Assembly (NCBI RefSeq): GCF_014284305.1
Contig: NZ_JACOFW010000016.1
Span: 1-64,000 of the forward strand
DNA from: Affinundibacterium seohonense
Lineage (GTDB): Bacteria; Pseudomonadota; Gammaproteobacteria; Burkholderiales; Burkholderiaceae_D
Direction: 5' to 3'
Length of the DNA stretch: 64,000 nucleotides
Below are positions 33,483 through 42,077 of the stretch, piece by piece. Both the position numbers and the translations under genes were made by a program. Within the stretch, counting starts at the first letter, position 1. The number at the start of each line of letters is the position of its first letter. The notes beneath the pieces are model-generated. The model ran no database searches, was not told the origin of the DNA, and was given only the letters and a program-made list of their open reading frames with translations.

Positions 33483-34289
33483 ATGTCCGTAGTTTCCAAA
33501 CAAAGCCGTCGTATTTTTACACTGACAGGTTTGAGTCTGTTGCTGTGCGCGAGTGCGGTGCAAGCGCAAGAGACTCTAACCATTGCAGCCAATCCTGTTC
33601 CACATGCAGAGATCTTGGAGTTTGTTAAGCCATTGCTGGCCAAGCAAGGTGTGACGCTGAAGATTAAAGTGTTCACTGACTACATACAACCTGGCGTACA
33701 GGTGAATGAAAAGCGTTTGGACGGTAATTATTATTTGACGCAACCTTACTTGAACGAGTTTAAGAAAAGTCACAAAAATGATCTGCAAGTGCCGCTGGTG
33801 AAAGTGCATGTAGAACCATTTGCAGGCTATTCCAGTAAATACAAAAAACTCAGCGATTTGCCAAACGGCGCGACGATTGCGATTCCGAATGATCCAGCCA
33901 ATTCAGGTCGCGCTTTGATTTTGTTGGCGAAGCAGGGGTTGTTAAAGTTAAAGGATATGAACAATATCTCTGCCACCAAAAAAGATATCATCGATAATCC
34001 TAAAAATCTGAAATTCAAAGAGTTAGAAGCTGCTACCTTACCGCGTATATTAGGACAAGTGGATCTGGCTTTGATCAACACCAATTACGCGATTGAGGCG
34101 AAATTGAATCCATTGAAAGATTCCTTATTTATCGAAGATGCGAACTCGCCGTATGCGAATTTGTTGGTGGCGCGTGAAGATAATAAGAATAGTCCAGCAT
34201 TTAAGAAATTGGCAGTCGCTTTGAATTCACCCGAAGTGAAGAAATTTATTCAAGAGCGCTATAAGGGCGCTGTGGTGCCTGCGTTTTGA
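33483..34289 (+). CDS. metQ: Methionine-binding protein
   Basis: Periplasmic methionine receptor of MetNIQ (268 residues). The ATG at 33483 with GAGAG upstream is preferred to the TTG at 33471. The signal peptide ends near VQA-QETL; a canonical lipobox is not obvious, unlike E. coli MetQ. NLPA-family sequences such as VFTDYIQPGVQVNEK and NYYLTQPYLNEF, and the ALINTNYA segment, support the assignment. Confidence 0.93.
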   Translation: MSVVSKQSRRIFTLTGLSLLLCASAVQAQETLTIAANPVPHAEILEFVKPLLAKQGVTLKIKVFTDYIQPGVQVNEKRLDGNYYLTQPYLNEFKKSHKNDLQVPLVKVHVEPFAGYSSKYKKLSDLPNGATIAIPNDPANSGRALILLAKQGLLKLKDMNNISATKKDIIDNPKNLKFKELEAATLPRILGQVDLALINTNYAIEAKLNPLKDSLFIEDANSPYANLLVAREDNKNSPAFKKLAVALNSPEVKKFIQERYKGAVVPAF

Positions 34290-34350
34290 TGGGGAACTTG
34301 AGTCTGGATACTTATTGTTAAAGATGTGATGTGAATAATGGATTTAAATA

Positions 34351-34515
34351 CCCCTCTCCCGCAAGCGGGAGAGGGGAAGGGGTGAGGGTGGTTAAGAATT
34401 CGCGAAAAGTTGAGTGAGATAAACTAAGCAAAAACCTAAAAGGTGTGAGCATTAGACTTAATTCGAATCTGGACGTCCCTCATCCCCGACCCTTCTCCCG
34501 CTCGCGGGAGAAGGG
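34351..34515. repeat. Inverted pair of GC-rich palindromes (CTCCCGC...GCGGGAG)
   Basis: The hairpin at 34351-34376 (CCCCTCTCCCGC / GCGGGAGAGGGG) is followed by GAAGGGGTGAGGG. The hairpin at 34490-34515 (CCCTTCTCCCGC / GCGGGAGAAGGG) is preceded by the reverse complement of nearly the same tail (CCCTCATCCCCGA). They face each other about 110 bases apart, like a BIME. The first may also terminate metNIQ. Confidence 0.82.
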
Positions 34516-34596
34516 AGATTCACCCTAGGCTATCAAGAAATCTAATCTAGATGGTGTTATCACAAATCTAAGTGTGACAACAAACAGCAAATTCAT

Positions 34597-34671
34597 GGGA
34601 CGGGTGAAACCCGCGCTGCTTATGTGCTGCTCTGGTACTCGATAGACTGGCTGCGCGGGTTTCACCCGCCC
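34597..34671. repeat. 20-bp inverted repeat (GGGTGAAACCCGCGC)
   Basis: GGGACGGGTGAAACCCGCGC (34597-34616) and its reverse complement with one base missing (34653-34671), with a 36-base loop. A third repeat type in the same 330-base gap between metQ and amiC, also of REP character. Confidence 0.8.
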
Positions 34672-34705
34672 TATATGTTATCGATGCATACAGTGCGGTA
34701 TTTGC

Positions 34706-36031
34706 TCAAGCGATCTTTCCACGATTTAAAGGCGGATTTTTGGAAAAATATTTCTTAATCCCTCTGACGATCGCTTCCGCTAACTCATTCTGATAGGCTT
34801 CGTCGGTCAAGCGCGCTTCTTCTTCCGGATTGGAGATGAAGGCCGATTCAATCAAAATACTAGGAATATCCGGTGCTTTTAAGACGGCAAATCCAGCTTG
34901 TTCGACAGCCGGTTTATGCAAGCGATTCACCCCTGAAATTTCCTTTAAAACGACTTTGCCAACTTTCATGCTGTCGTTGATCTGCGCTGTGGTAGAGAGA
35001 TCGAGTAGGACGCCCGCTAATTGCTTATCTTGATTTTTGAGGTTGATGCCACCGATCAGATCCGCGTCGTTCTCTTTCTTGGCTAGCCAACGAGCAGCGG
35101 TTGATGTTGCGCCTTTTTCGGATAGTACGAATACTGAAGAGCCGCGTGCTCTTGGTTCGATAAACGCGTCGGCATGGATTGATACGAATAAATCTGCTTG
35201 TACGCCACGTGCTTTCTTAACGCGGGTTTGCAGCGGTACAAAAAAATCACCATCACGCGTCAACATCACGCGCATATTGTCTTCTTGTTCTAATTGGTGT
35301 TTGAGGCGTTTCGCAATCGCCAGCACCACGTCTTTTTCGCGACTACCAGCACGACCAATCGCTCCCGGATCTTCACCGCCATGGCCGGGATCAAGGGCGA
35401 TGGTAATCATGCGGATTTGTTGATTGCCGGCGGGTTTGTCGATTTTTTGTTCTGGCCTGCTGTCGACCTTATTGTCAGTCTTGTTGTCGGTTTTATTGTT
35501 GCTGCTTTCGTTCTTACCATTCCCAGACATGGCCGCAGTGAGCGCATCGTCTTTTTGCCATTCGCCTTTTTCAATTAAGGCCGTGATTGGATCAACTGGA
35601 TTGGCTGGGTACAAATCGAATACCAAGCGATGTTGATAATCGCCAATCGGTTTTAAGCTAAAGACCTGCGGACTAATTTCTTCTTTCAAGTCAAACACTA
35701 AGCGAACGACGTTGGGTCGATTTTGTCCAACCCTGACTTGTTTGATGTAAGGATCATTGGTCTGAATCTTGGCGACGAGATCTTTTAAGGTGGCGTTTAA
35801 AGTTAAGCCTTCAATTTCGACCACCATGCGATTCGGGTCTTTGACCAGAAAATGCGTGGCTTTAAGCTCCGCGTCGTTTTCTAAGGTAACGCGGGTATAG
35901 TCAGCCGCAGGCCAAACCCGTACCGCCAAGATTTGCATGGCGTTGGCTGCGGCAGGCGCGAGCACGGATAAAAAAAGAGTAGCGCCTGCTTTTAGGAAGG
36001 TACGGCGGGGAGCAGGAGGGCGGCTGGACAT
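34706..36031 (-). CDS. amiC: N-acetylmuramoyl-L-alanine amidase AmiC
   Basis: A periplasmic peptidoglycan amidase for daughter-cell separation (441 residues). From ATG 36031 the N-terminus is MSSRPPAPRRTFLKAG, a twin-arginine signal; the frame is open 10 codons further (36061), but that overlaps tsaE and moves the Tat motif away from the end. An AMIN domain (about 30-140) is followed by a linker with TDNK repeats and then an Amidase_3 domain: DPGHGGEDPGAIG with zinc His and Glu, SIHADAF, and ILIESAFISN. It lies 13 bases after tsaE. Confidence 0.94.
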   Translation of the reverse strand: MSSRPPAPRRTFLKAGATLFLSVLAPAAANAMQILAVRVWPAADYTRVTLENDAELKATHFLVKDPNRMVVEIEGLTLNATLKDLVAKIQTNDPYIKQVRVGQNRPNVVRLVFDLKEEISPQVFSLKPIGDYQHRLVFDLYPANPVDPITALIEKGEWQKDDALTAAMSGNGKNESSNNKTDNKTDNKVDSRPEQKIDKPAGNQQIRMITIALDPGHGGEDPGAIGRAGSREKDVVLAIAKRLKHQLEQEDNMRVMLTRDGDFFVPLQTRVKKARGVQADLFVSIHADAFIEPRARGSSVFVLSEKGATSTAARWLAKKENDADLIGGINLKNQDKQLAGVLLDLSTTAQINDSMKVGKVVLKEISGVNRLHKPAVEQAGFAVLKAPDIPSILIESAFISNPEEEARLTDEAYQNELAEAIVRGIKKYFSKNPPLNRGKIA

Positions 36032-36044
36032 AATCAACTCAAAC

Positions 36045-36530
36045 TTAAAGATTTGGTGCAAAGTGCAATTGACTCAGACAGGCGTTACCTTTATCTGATA
36101 AAGCGCGTAATTCTACCTCGCGTCCGACATCTACAATAGCAAAATGAATTTCCAAATCCGGTAAAGGCAAAATGCCATCGGCTTTTTCTGGCCATTCGAT
36201 GATGCAAATGGTTTGATCATTCATCTCATCGCGAAAGCCCGCTTCGATGAACTCGTCGGGACTGCGCATACGATATAAGTCAAAATGCATTAACTTGGTG
36301 ACTTCCCCTTTCACCATGATTTCATAAGGCTCTGCCAAGGTATAGGTCGGGCTTTTGACCGTGCCTTGATGACCCGCAGCGTGCAGAATGGCACGGGTTA
36401 AGGCGGTTTTGCCTGCGCCAAGATCGCCATGTAAATTAATCACGATGCCTGCCACTAAGCAGTGCGCTAAACTTTTGCCTAGTGCCTGAGTAGCCGCTTC
36501 ATCTGCCAAGCTTGTCTTATAATGTTGCAT
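36045..36530 (-). CDS. tsaE: tRNA threonylcarbamoyladenosine biosynthesis ATPase TsaE
   Basis: The ATPase partner of TsaB/TsaD in t6A37 synthesis (161 residues). P-loop GDLGAGKTALTR near residue 35, VKSPTYTLAEPY, and the MHFDLYRM segment are typical. It precedes amiC on the same strand, a common proteobacterial pairing. tsaD is in this window at 46.7 kb. Divergent from queG with only 44 bases between. Confidence 0.95.
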   Translation of the reverse strand: MQHYKTSLADEAATQALGKSLAHCLVAGIVINLHGDLGAGKTALTRAILHAAGHQGTVKSPTYTLAEPYEIMVKGEVTKLMHFDLYRMRSPDEFIEAGFRDEMNDQTICIIEWPEKADGILPLPDLEIHFAIVDVGREVELRALSDKGNACLSQLHFAPNL

Positions 36531-36574
36531 TCTGAATTCTTTGCTGCCGTAGAAGGCTCAAAACATACCATAAC

Positions 36575-37645
36575 ATGACTGACTACGTCCAACTTGCGCA
36601 AGAAATCAAAGAACTCGGCAAACAAGCTGGGTTTGCCGATGTGCGGATTAGCGATGTGGATTTGTCGCATGTGGTCGAAGGCTATCAAGCTTGGATTGAC
36701 GCTGGTTTTCATGGCGAGATGGCGTATATGGAAAGCCATGGTAGCAAACGCTATCGACCTGATGAATTGGTGCCGGGAACGGTGCGGGTAATTACAGCAC
36801 GCATGGATTATCTGCCAAGCGATACGCCAGACGACTGGCGTGATATCGAAAAAACGCGGGCGGCCGATCAAGCCGTGATCTCGATTTATGCGCGCGGGCG
36901 GGATTATCACAAAGTCTTGCGCCAACGCTTGCAACAATTGGCTGAGGCGATTGCCGCTAAAGTTGGTGACTTTGGCTATCGCGTGTTTACCGATTCGGCA
37001 CCGGTGATGGAAGTGGCTTTGGCGGAGAAAGCGGGCCTTGGTTGGCGTGGCAAGCATACCTTGTTACTGACCCGTGAAGCTGGGTCCTTATTTTTCTTAG
37101 GTGAAATCCTAGTTGATATTCCTTTGCCGGTCGATCCGCCGACCAGTAATCATTGTGGTCAATGTCGTTCCTGTATTGATGTCTGTCCGACGCAGGCGAT
37201 TATCGCGCCTTATCAACTCGATGCGCGGCGTTGCATCTCGTATTTGACGATAGAACTGCATGGCGCGATTCCTGTTGAATTGCGTCCACTGATTGGTAAT
37301 CGCGTGTACGGCTGCGATGACTGTCAGTTGTATTGTCCTTGGAATAAATTTGCCCAAGCCGCGACGGTGAATGACTTTGATGTGCGGCATGGTTTGGATC
37401 AGCGCACGATGTTGGAATTATTTGCGTGGAGCGAAGCGGACTTTTTACGCAGGATGGAAGGTAGCCCAATCCGGCGTATAGGTTATGAGAAATGGTTGCG
37501 TAATCTCGCTGTGGGTTTGGGGAACGCCGCAAGCGAATACCAAGGCAGAGCGGATATCGTGCAGGCTTTGCAAGCGCGTCTCGAAGATAGCTCAGAACTT
37601 GTGCGCGAGCATGTGCAATGGGCCTTGGCGCAGCATCTGCAGTAA
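36575..37645 (+). CDS. queG: Epoxyqueuosine reductase
   Basis: The cobalamin-dependent iron-sulfur enzyme that performs the last step of queuosine formation on tRNA (356 residues). Two 4Fe-4S clusters are visible: CGQCRSCIDVCP near 190 and YGCDDCQLYCPWNKF near 245, plus the last Cys of each ferredoxin set. The N-terminal DUF1730 domain and a C-terminal HEAT-like segment (DSSELVREHVQWAL) complete the family architecture. Confidence 0.95.
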   Translation: MTDYVQLAQEIKELGKQAGFADVRISDVDLSHVVEGYQAWIDAGFHGEMAYMESHGSKRYRPDELVPGTVRVITARMDYLPSDTPDDWRDIEKTRAADQAVISIYARGRDYHKVLRQRLQQLAEAIAAKVGDFGYRVFTDSAPVMEVALAEKAGLGWRGKHTLLLTREAGSLFFLGEILVDIPLPVDPPTSNHCGQCRSCIDVCPTQAIIAPYQLDARRCISYLTIELHGAIPVELRPLIGNRVYGCDDCQLYCPWNKFAQAATVNDFDVRHGLDQRTMLELFAWSEADFLRRMEGSPIRRIGYEKWLRNLAVGLGNAASEYQGRADIVQALQARLEDSSELVREHVQWALAQHLQ

Positions 37646-37647
37646 GA

Positions 37648-38238
37648 CTATTTCAATAAGCCAGCTAATTCGACTGCCGACTTAATCTGCATTTTGTCAA
37701 AAATATGGGCACGATGAACTTCCACCGTTCGCATACTAATACCAAGTTCATCGGCGATGTTCTTGTTCATTTTGCCTTGTAGGATAAGTTCAAGCACTTC
37801 ATGCTCTCGTTGCGATAAACTTTGCAAACGTAGCTGCACCTGATGTGCTTCACCCGCTTTGATCGATTGTTGCAAGGCTTGTTCGACTCTGTCCATTAAG
37901 GCATTGTCGTTAAAAGGTTTTTCGAAAAAGTCGAAGGCGCCGCGTTTTAAACTATCCACCGCCATCGGCACATCGCCATGACCAGTCAGAAAAATCACTG
38001 GCAATCGTTGTGTTAATTGACGTGTACTTAAAATATCAAATAGCGCGGTGCCGCTTAATTCTGCCATTCTGACGTCTAAAAGGAGGCAATCGCCTTCTTT
38101 AGCAAACACCAAACCTTGATCTATGGTTGCCAGAAAAACTTCGCCATTGGCATAGGTCTTTGCTTCAATTTGACGTGAGCGCGCCAGCCACAGCAGGGCG
38201 TCGCGTAGTACTTCTTCGTCATCAACAATATGTAGCAT
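37648..38238 (-). CDS. FixJ-type response regulator (DctR-like)
   Basis: A 196-residue regulator with a receiver domain (acidic pocket DDEE, phospho-Asp in LLLDVRMAELSG near residue 54, FLTGHGD, Lys in FFEKPF) and a LuxR/FixJ helix-turn-helix domain (LSQREHEVLELI, ADELGISMRTVEVHRAHIFDKM). It is 9 bases downstream of a sensor kinase and next to a DctPQM transporter, so it probably activates that transporter in response to C4-dicarboxylates. The analogous DctR of Rhodobacter belongs to this family. Confidence 0.9.
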   Translation of the reverse strand: MLHIVDDEEVLRDALLWLARSRQIEAKTYANGEVFLATIDQGLVFAKEGDCLLLDVRMAELSGTALFDILSTRQLTQRLPVIFLTGHGDVPMAVDSLKRGAFDFFEKPFNDNALMDRVEQALQQSIKAGEAHQVQLRLQSLSQREHEVLELILQGKMNKNIADELGISMRTVEVHRAHIFDKMQIKSAVELAGLLK

Positions 38239-38247
38239 AGATGTCTC

Positions 38248-40242
38248 TCAATCGTGATTCGGCTTGCTTGCACAGGGTATGGTAAATTCAAACACAGTCC
38301 CACCCACGGGGTTGGGGCGGTATTTCAAACTACCACCGTGGAACTCTATCGCAGTCCGACAAATATTCAAACCCATTCCCATTCCATCTGCCTTGGTGGA
38401 GAAAAAAGGAGAAAAGAGTTTTTCTGCGACTTCTGGCGCAATACCGTGACCTTGATCAATCACTTGGATCAGAACCAAACGAGGAAAGTGTTTGTCAGGA
38501 CTCATGTTCAGGTGCGCGTGAATCTGCATTTGTCGGTGTTGATATGCTACATCTTGCATGGCCTCGATCGCATTGCGCGTCAGATTCAGAAGGACTTGTT
38601 CAATCAAGACTTGATCCGCATACACTTCAGGTAAATCCGCATCGATTTGATAATGGACATGGATGTGTGAACTTTGTGCTTGTAAAGCAACGAGCGGCAT
38701 CACGCTTTGTAGTAGAGCATTGATATTAAAGTTGCTCCTGCTCGCTTCGCGTTTCTTGACAAATTGATGGACGCTGCGTATTACTTGTGCAGCCCGTTGT
38801 GCTTGCTGTGTGGTTTTTTCTAGTGCCTGACTCAAAGATTGAAGATCGACATTGTCGCCTTGTTTGAGCAGATTGAGCGCACCAGTGGTGTAGCTAGAAA
38901 TCGCAGCGAGTGGTTGATTTAGTTCATGCGCCAGCATCGAGGCCATTTCGCCCATGGTGGCGAGGCGGGCGTTTTGATGTAGTTTTTCTTCTTGTTGACG
39001 GCTCAGTTCTTGTGCTCGCTTTAGTTCGGATACGTCGAGAATAGAACTCATCCAACCAGTTTGTCGGCCCTTGTCGTCCACTAGGGGTGATTCATAAATG
39101 AGTACAGGAAAGCGTTCGCCATTGGCGCGCTGATAGATGGTTTCAAAGCCTTCCGGTTGTACCGTGCCGGTCAAAATCTGGGCGAAACGATTTTCGTATT
39201 CGGCAATTTCCTCGGGAGCCCAATAGGGCATGGGCGGTAATTTGCCGACCAATTCTTCTGCAGGAAAACCCAGCATTTTGCAGAATGATGGGTTGACATA
39301 GGTGAGGCGACCTTCCATGTCACGCGCGCGTAGCCCTGTGATGAGCGAGTTTTCCATAGCGGCTCGGAACGCAACTTCTTTGCGCAAGGCACCTTCTGCG
39401 TGCAGGCGTCGATTGATGTCGCGCCATAGGGCGATCAGACTCCAGACTAGGCCAAGTGACAATAAGACCACCGAAACGACAAGTAAATTCGATAATAGTT
39501 TGGGTTCGCTCTTGGTGCTATTGGTATGTAAATGTAAAGTGAGCTGTGGAAATTCTAAACTACGGTTATGGGTATAGACGCTTTTGCCAGCGCCACCTGC
39601 GGTGCGCTTGGCCAAAATGTTATCCTCCTGATCGAGCAAGGAAATTTCGTTCTCCTGCGCAAACCACCAAGGGACAGTTTCGTCTAGTAAGACTTGTAGC
39701 TGATAGCTGACGGTAATGCTGGCGCGATATTGGTTGTCGCGAAAAATAGGGTAGCGACAAACCAGGTTGTGGCTAGCCATTTTTGTACAAATCGGCTTTC
39801 GTAGTTTTTGAGTGAAGCTTTCGCTCGCGGCTAAAGCTTGTTTGAGTATGTCTGTGTTGACGGTAAGTCCGCTGGTGCTGCTGGTATTGCTGGCAATCTG
39901 CTTCTGCTGTGCATCCCATAGGATGACATCTTGGATCTCGTGATTATTTGTTGCATACAATCGCAAGCGATCCGTGATGGTGGCTGCTTCAATGTTGTTA
40001 TCGACAAAATCTTCTGCAATGGTTAATAAGCTCTCTTCATTGCGTTTGAGCTGAAATTGCAGCGCTTGCTCTACCCATAAAGTATCGGCAATCAATTGCT
40101 CTTGTCGCTCATTGGCTTCCATGCGCTGTGCCTGCCAAGGCAACCAGATCAAGACGGCCACGAATAAGAGGACAAGGACGATAGGAAGCATCCACGGCAG
40201 TGAAGTGCGAAATTTTTTCGTGGTTAAGGGCTTGATTGGCAT
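38248..40242 (-). CDS. PAS-domain sensor histidine kinase (DctS-like)
   Basis: A 664-residue kinase starting at ATG 40242 (the frame is open to 40323 but lacks a better site). Two transmembrane helices (about 15-38 and 280-302) bracket a periplasmic sensor domain. A PAS domain follows (about 325-445, with TYVNPSFCKMLGFPAEEL). The catalytic part has the H-box MLAHELNQPLAAI, N-box NLTRNAIEAM and G-boxes (VIDQGHGI, GMGMGLNICRTAIEFHGG). The pairing with a FixJ-type regulator and a TRAP transporter indicates C4-dicarboxylate sensing (inference). Confidence 0.9.
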   Translation of the reverse strand: MPIKPLTTKKFRTSLPWMLPIVLVLLFVAVLIWLPWQAQRMEANERQEQLIADTLWVEQALQFQLKRNEESLLTIAEDFVDNNIEAATITDRLRLYATNNHEIQDVILWDAQQKQIASNTSSTSGLTVNTDILKQALAASESFTQKLRKPICTKMASHNLVCRYPIFRDNQYRASITVSYQLQVLLDETVPWWFAQENEISLLDQEDNILAKRTAGGAGKSVYTHNRSLEFPQLTLHLHTNSTKSEPKLLSNLLVVSVVLLSLGLVWSLIALWRDINRRLHAEGALRKEVAFRAAMENSLITGLRARDMEGRLTYVNPSFCKMLGFPAEELVGKLPPMPYWAPEEIAEYENRFAQILTGTVQPEGFETIYQRANGERFPVLIYESPLVDDKGRQTGWMSSILDVSELKRAQELSRQQEEKLHQNARLATMGEMASMLAHELNQPLAAISSYTTGALNLLKQGDNVDLQSLSQALEKTTQQAQRAAQVIRSVHQFVKKREASRSNFNINALLQSVMPLVALQAQSSHIHVHYQIDADLPEVYADQVLIEQVLLNLTRNAIEAMQDVAYQHRQMQIHAHLNMSPDKHFPRLVLIQVIDQGHGIAPEVAEKLFSPFFSTKADGMGMGLNICRTAIEFHGGSLKYRPNPVGGTVFEFTIPCASKPNHD

Positions 40243-40310
40243 GGTAAAAGTGTAGCTGAACTCGCTTGACTTTCGCAGGGAGACTTGGGTTTGTCTATTT
40301 CTGACGACAT

Positions 40311-40324
40311 TGTGGTAAACCACA
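40311..40324. promoter_or_regulatory. Palindrome between dctS-like and dctP genes
   Basis: TGTGGT-AA-ACCACA, a perfect 6-bp inverted repeat, lies 63 bases upstream of the dctP start and 69 bases upstream of the kinase start at 40242. It is a candidate binding site for the response regulator; no motif for this regulator can be confirmed from one site. Confidence 0.4.
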
Positions 40325-40386
40325 GTTGTCTATTGTCGTTTAAACGGCTAATAATGCTTACACAATTATTAAACTAGGAGACTTCT

Positions 40387-41442
40387 ATGAAACACCAAGA
40401 TAGCCAACAACAAAAACGCCAAACTTTACGCCATGTATTGCGCGCGATTGGGGCGACTTCGCTGATCGCGACGGGTTTGGGGCTCAGCAGTATGGCTTTG
40501 GCGCAAACACCGATCGTGATCAAGTTTAGCCATGTGGTGGCGAACGACACGCCAAAAGGTAAAGCCGCGGAGCGATTCAAAGAATTAGCAGAAAAAGGCA
40601 CAAAAGGCCGCGTCAAGGTCGAACTGTATCCGAACAGTACGCTGTACAAAGATAAGGAAGAGTTGGAAGCATTGCAATTAGGTGCAGTCCAAATGTTGGC
40701 ACCATCGCTGGCAAAATTTGGTCCGCTGGGCGTGAAAGAATTTGAGGTTTTTGATTTACCCTATATTTTTCAAAATCGTGATGTTTTGCATCGTGTCACC
40801 GAGGGACCGGTTGGTGCCAGCTTGCTCGCAAAGTTAGAACCGAAAGGCATTACTGGATTGGGATTTTGGGATAATGGATTTAAAGTCATGTCTTCGAATA
40901 TTCCTATGCGCGTACCAGGCGATTTAAAGGGGAAAAAATTACGCATACAATCCTCTAAAGTGCTGGATGCACAAATGCGTGCACTGGGTGCAAATCCACA
41001 AGTCATGGCCTTCTCTGAAGTCTACCAAGCCTTGCAAACAGGCGTGGTCGATGGCACAGAGAATCCACCGTCCAATTTGTATACGCAAAAAATGCACGAG
41101 GTGCAAAAACACGTCACGATGACCAATCACGGCTACCTCGGCTATGCGGTGATTGTGAATAAGAAATTCTGGGATGGACTGCCAGCCGACATTCGTACTG
41201 AGCTCAACAAAGCGATGAAGTCCGCTACACAATACGCGAATGCGATCGCACAAATCGAAAATGATAATGCAATCGAAGCCGTGAAAAAATCCGGTAAAAC
41301 TACCGTGTATGCGCCGACGGAGAAAGAACGTGCAGAGTGGATTAAAGTTTTGATGCCAGTACAGAAAACGATGGAAGATCGTATCGGTAAAGAGTTGATT
41401 CAAAGTGTACATAAAGAAGCCCAAGCGTTGGGCTTAAAGTAA
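40387..41442 (+). CDS. dctP: TRAP transporter C4-dicarboxylate-binding protein
   Basis: Periplasmic solute-binding protein of a TRAP importer (351 residues). A signal peptide precedes AQTPIVIKFSHVVAND; the conserved DctP arginine loop and the segment KKLRIQSSKVLDAQMRALGA follow. Homology is to DctP for succinate, fumarate and malate. ACTAGGAG lies about 8 bases before the ATG. A hairpin separates it from dctQ. Confidence 0.93.
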   Translation: MKHQDSQQQKRQTLRHVLRAIGATSLIATGLGLSSMALAQTPIVIKFSHVVANDTPKGKAAERFKELAEKGTKGRVKVELYPNSTLYKDKEELEALQLGAVQMLAPSLAKFGPLGVKEFEVFDLPYIFQNRDVLHRVTEGPVGASLLAKLEPKGITGLGFWDNGFKVMSSNIPMRVPGDLKGKKLRIQSSKVLDAQMRALGANPQVMAFSEVYQALQTGVVDGTENPPSNLYTQKMHEVQKHVTMTNHGYLGYAVIVNKKFWDGLPADIRTELNKAMKSATQYANAIAQIENDNAIEAVKKSGKTTVYAPTEKERAEWIKVLMPVQKTMEDRIGKELIQSVHKEAQALGLK

Positions 41443-41456
41443 GCCTCATTCCTCCT

Positions 41457-41490
41457 GTCAATCCAGCATCCATTTGTGAGCTGGATTGAC
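41457..41490 (+). promoter_or_regulatory. Intercistronic stem-loop between dctP and dctQ
   Basis: GTCAATCCAGC and GCTGGATTGAC form a perfect 11-bp stem with a 12-base loop and no following T-run. It is placed directly after the binding-protein gene, where such hairpins typically protect the upstream mRNA and raise its level relative to the permease genes. Confidence 0.65.
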
Positions 41491-41525
41491 TCCTATAATA
41501 AATTTATTTTCTACCGGGAGCTGGC

Positions 41526-42077
41526 ATGAAATTGCTTGATCACTTGGAAGAGTATTTGATTGCCTTGCTAATGGCAACGGCGACCCTTATTACCTTTGTC
41601 GCTGTATTACATCGTTATATGTCTGGCTTTAATATTCCTGTGGTGCAGGACTATTTGATCAGCCTCAACACCAGCTGGGCGCAAGAATTGACTATCTATT
41701 TATTCGTTTGGATGGCGAAATTTGGCGCTGCTTATGGGGTGCGTTCAGGCATCCATGTTGGGGTCGATGTATTAGTTAATCGTTTGGATGAAAAGAAGAA
41801 AAAACTATTCGTCTTGATTAGCTTGGGTTCTGGCGCTTTATTCACAGGAATCATAGGCACTTTGGGCGCTTATTTTGTGTATGGGATAGCCCACACCGAC
41901 CAGACCTCTCCTGATATGGAAATACCGATGTGGTGGGTCTACATGGCCATCCCCTTAGGATCGTATCTGATGTCTTTTCGCTTCTTACAGGTCGGCTGGA
42001 ATTTCTTAAAAACAGGTGAGCTACCTAAACACGATCACGCCCATGTTGAAGGCTTGGAAGAAGAGGTGCGCGCATGA
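41526..42077 (+). CDS. dctQ: TRAP transporter small permease
   Basis: A four-helix membrane subunit (183 residues) of the DctQ family. LNTSWAQELTIYLFVWMAKFG and VRSGIHVGVD are typical. It ends with a His/Glu-rich cytoplasmic tail. It overlaps dctM by four bases (ATGA). Confidence 0.92.
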   Translation: MKLLDHLEEYLIALLMATATLITFVAVLHRYMSGFNIPVVQDYLISLNTSWAQELTIYLFVWMAKFGAAYGVRSGIHVGVDVLVNRLDEKKKKLFVLISLGSGALFTGIIGTLGAYFVYGIAHTDQTSPDMEIPMWWVYMAIPLGSYLMSFRFLQVGWNFLKTGELPKHDHAHVEGLEEEVRA

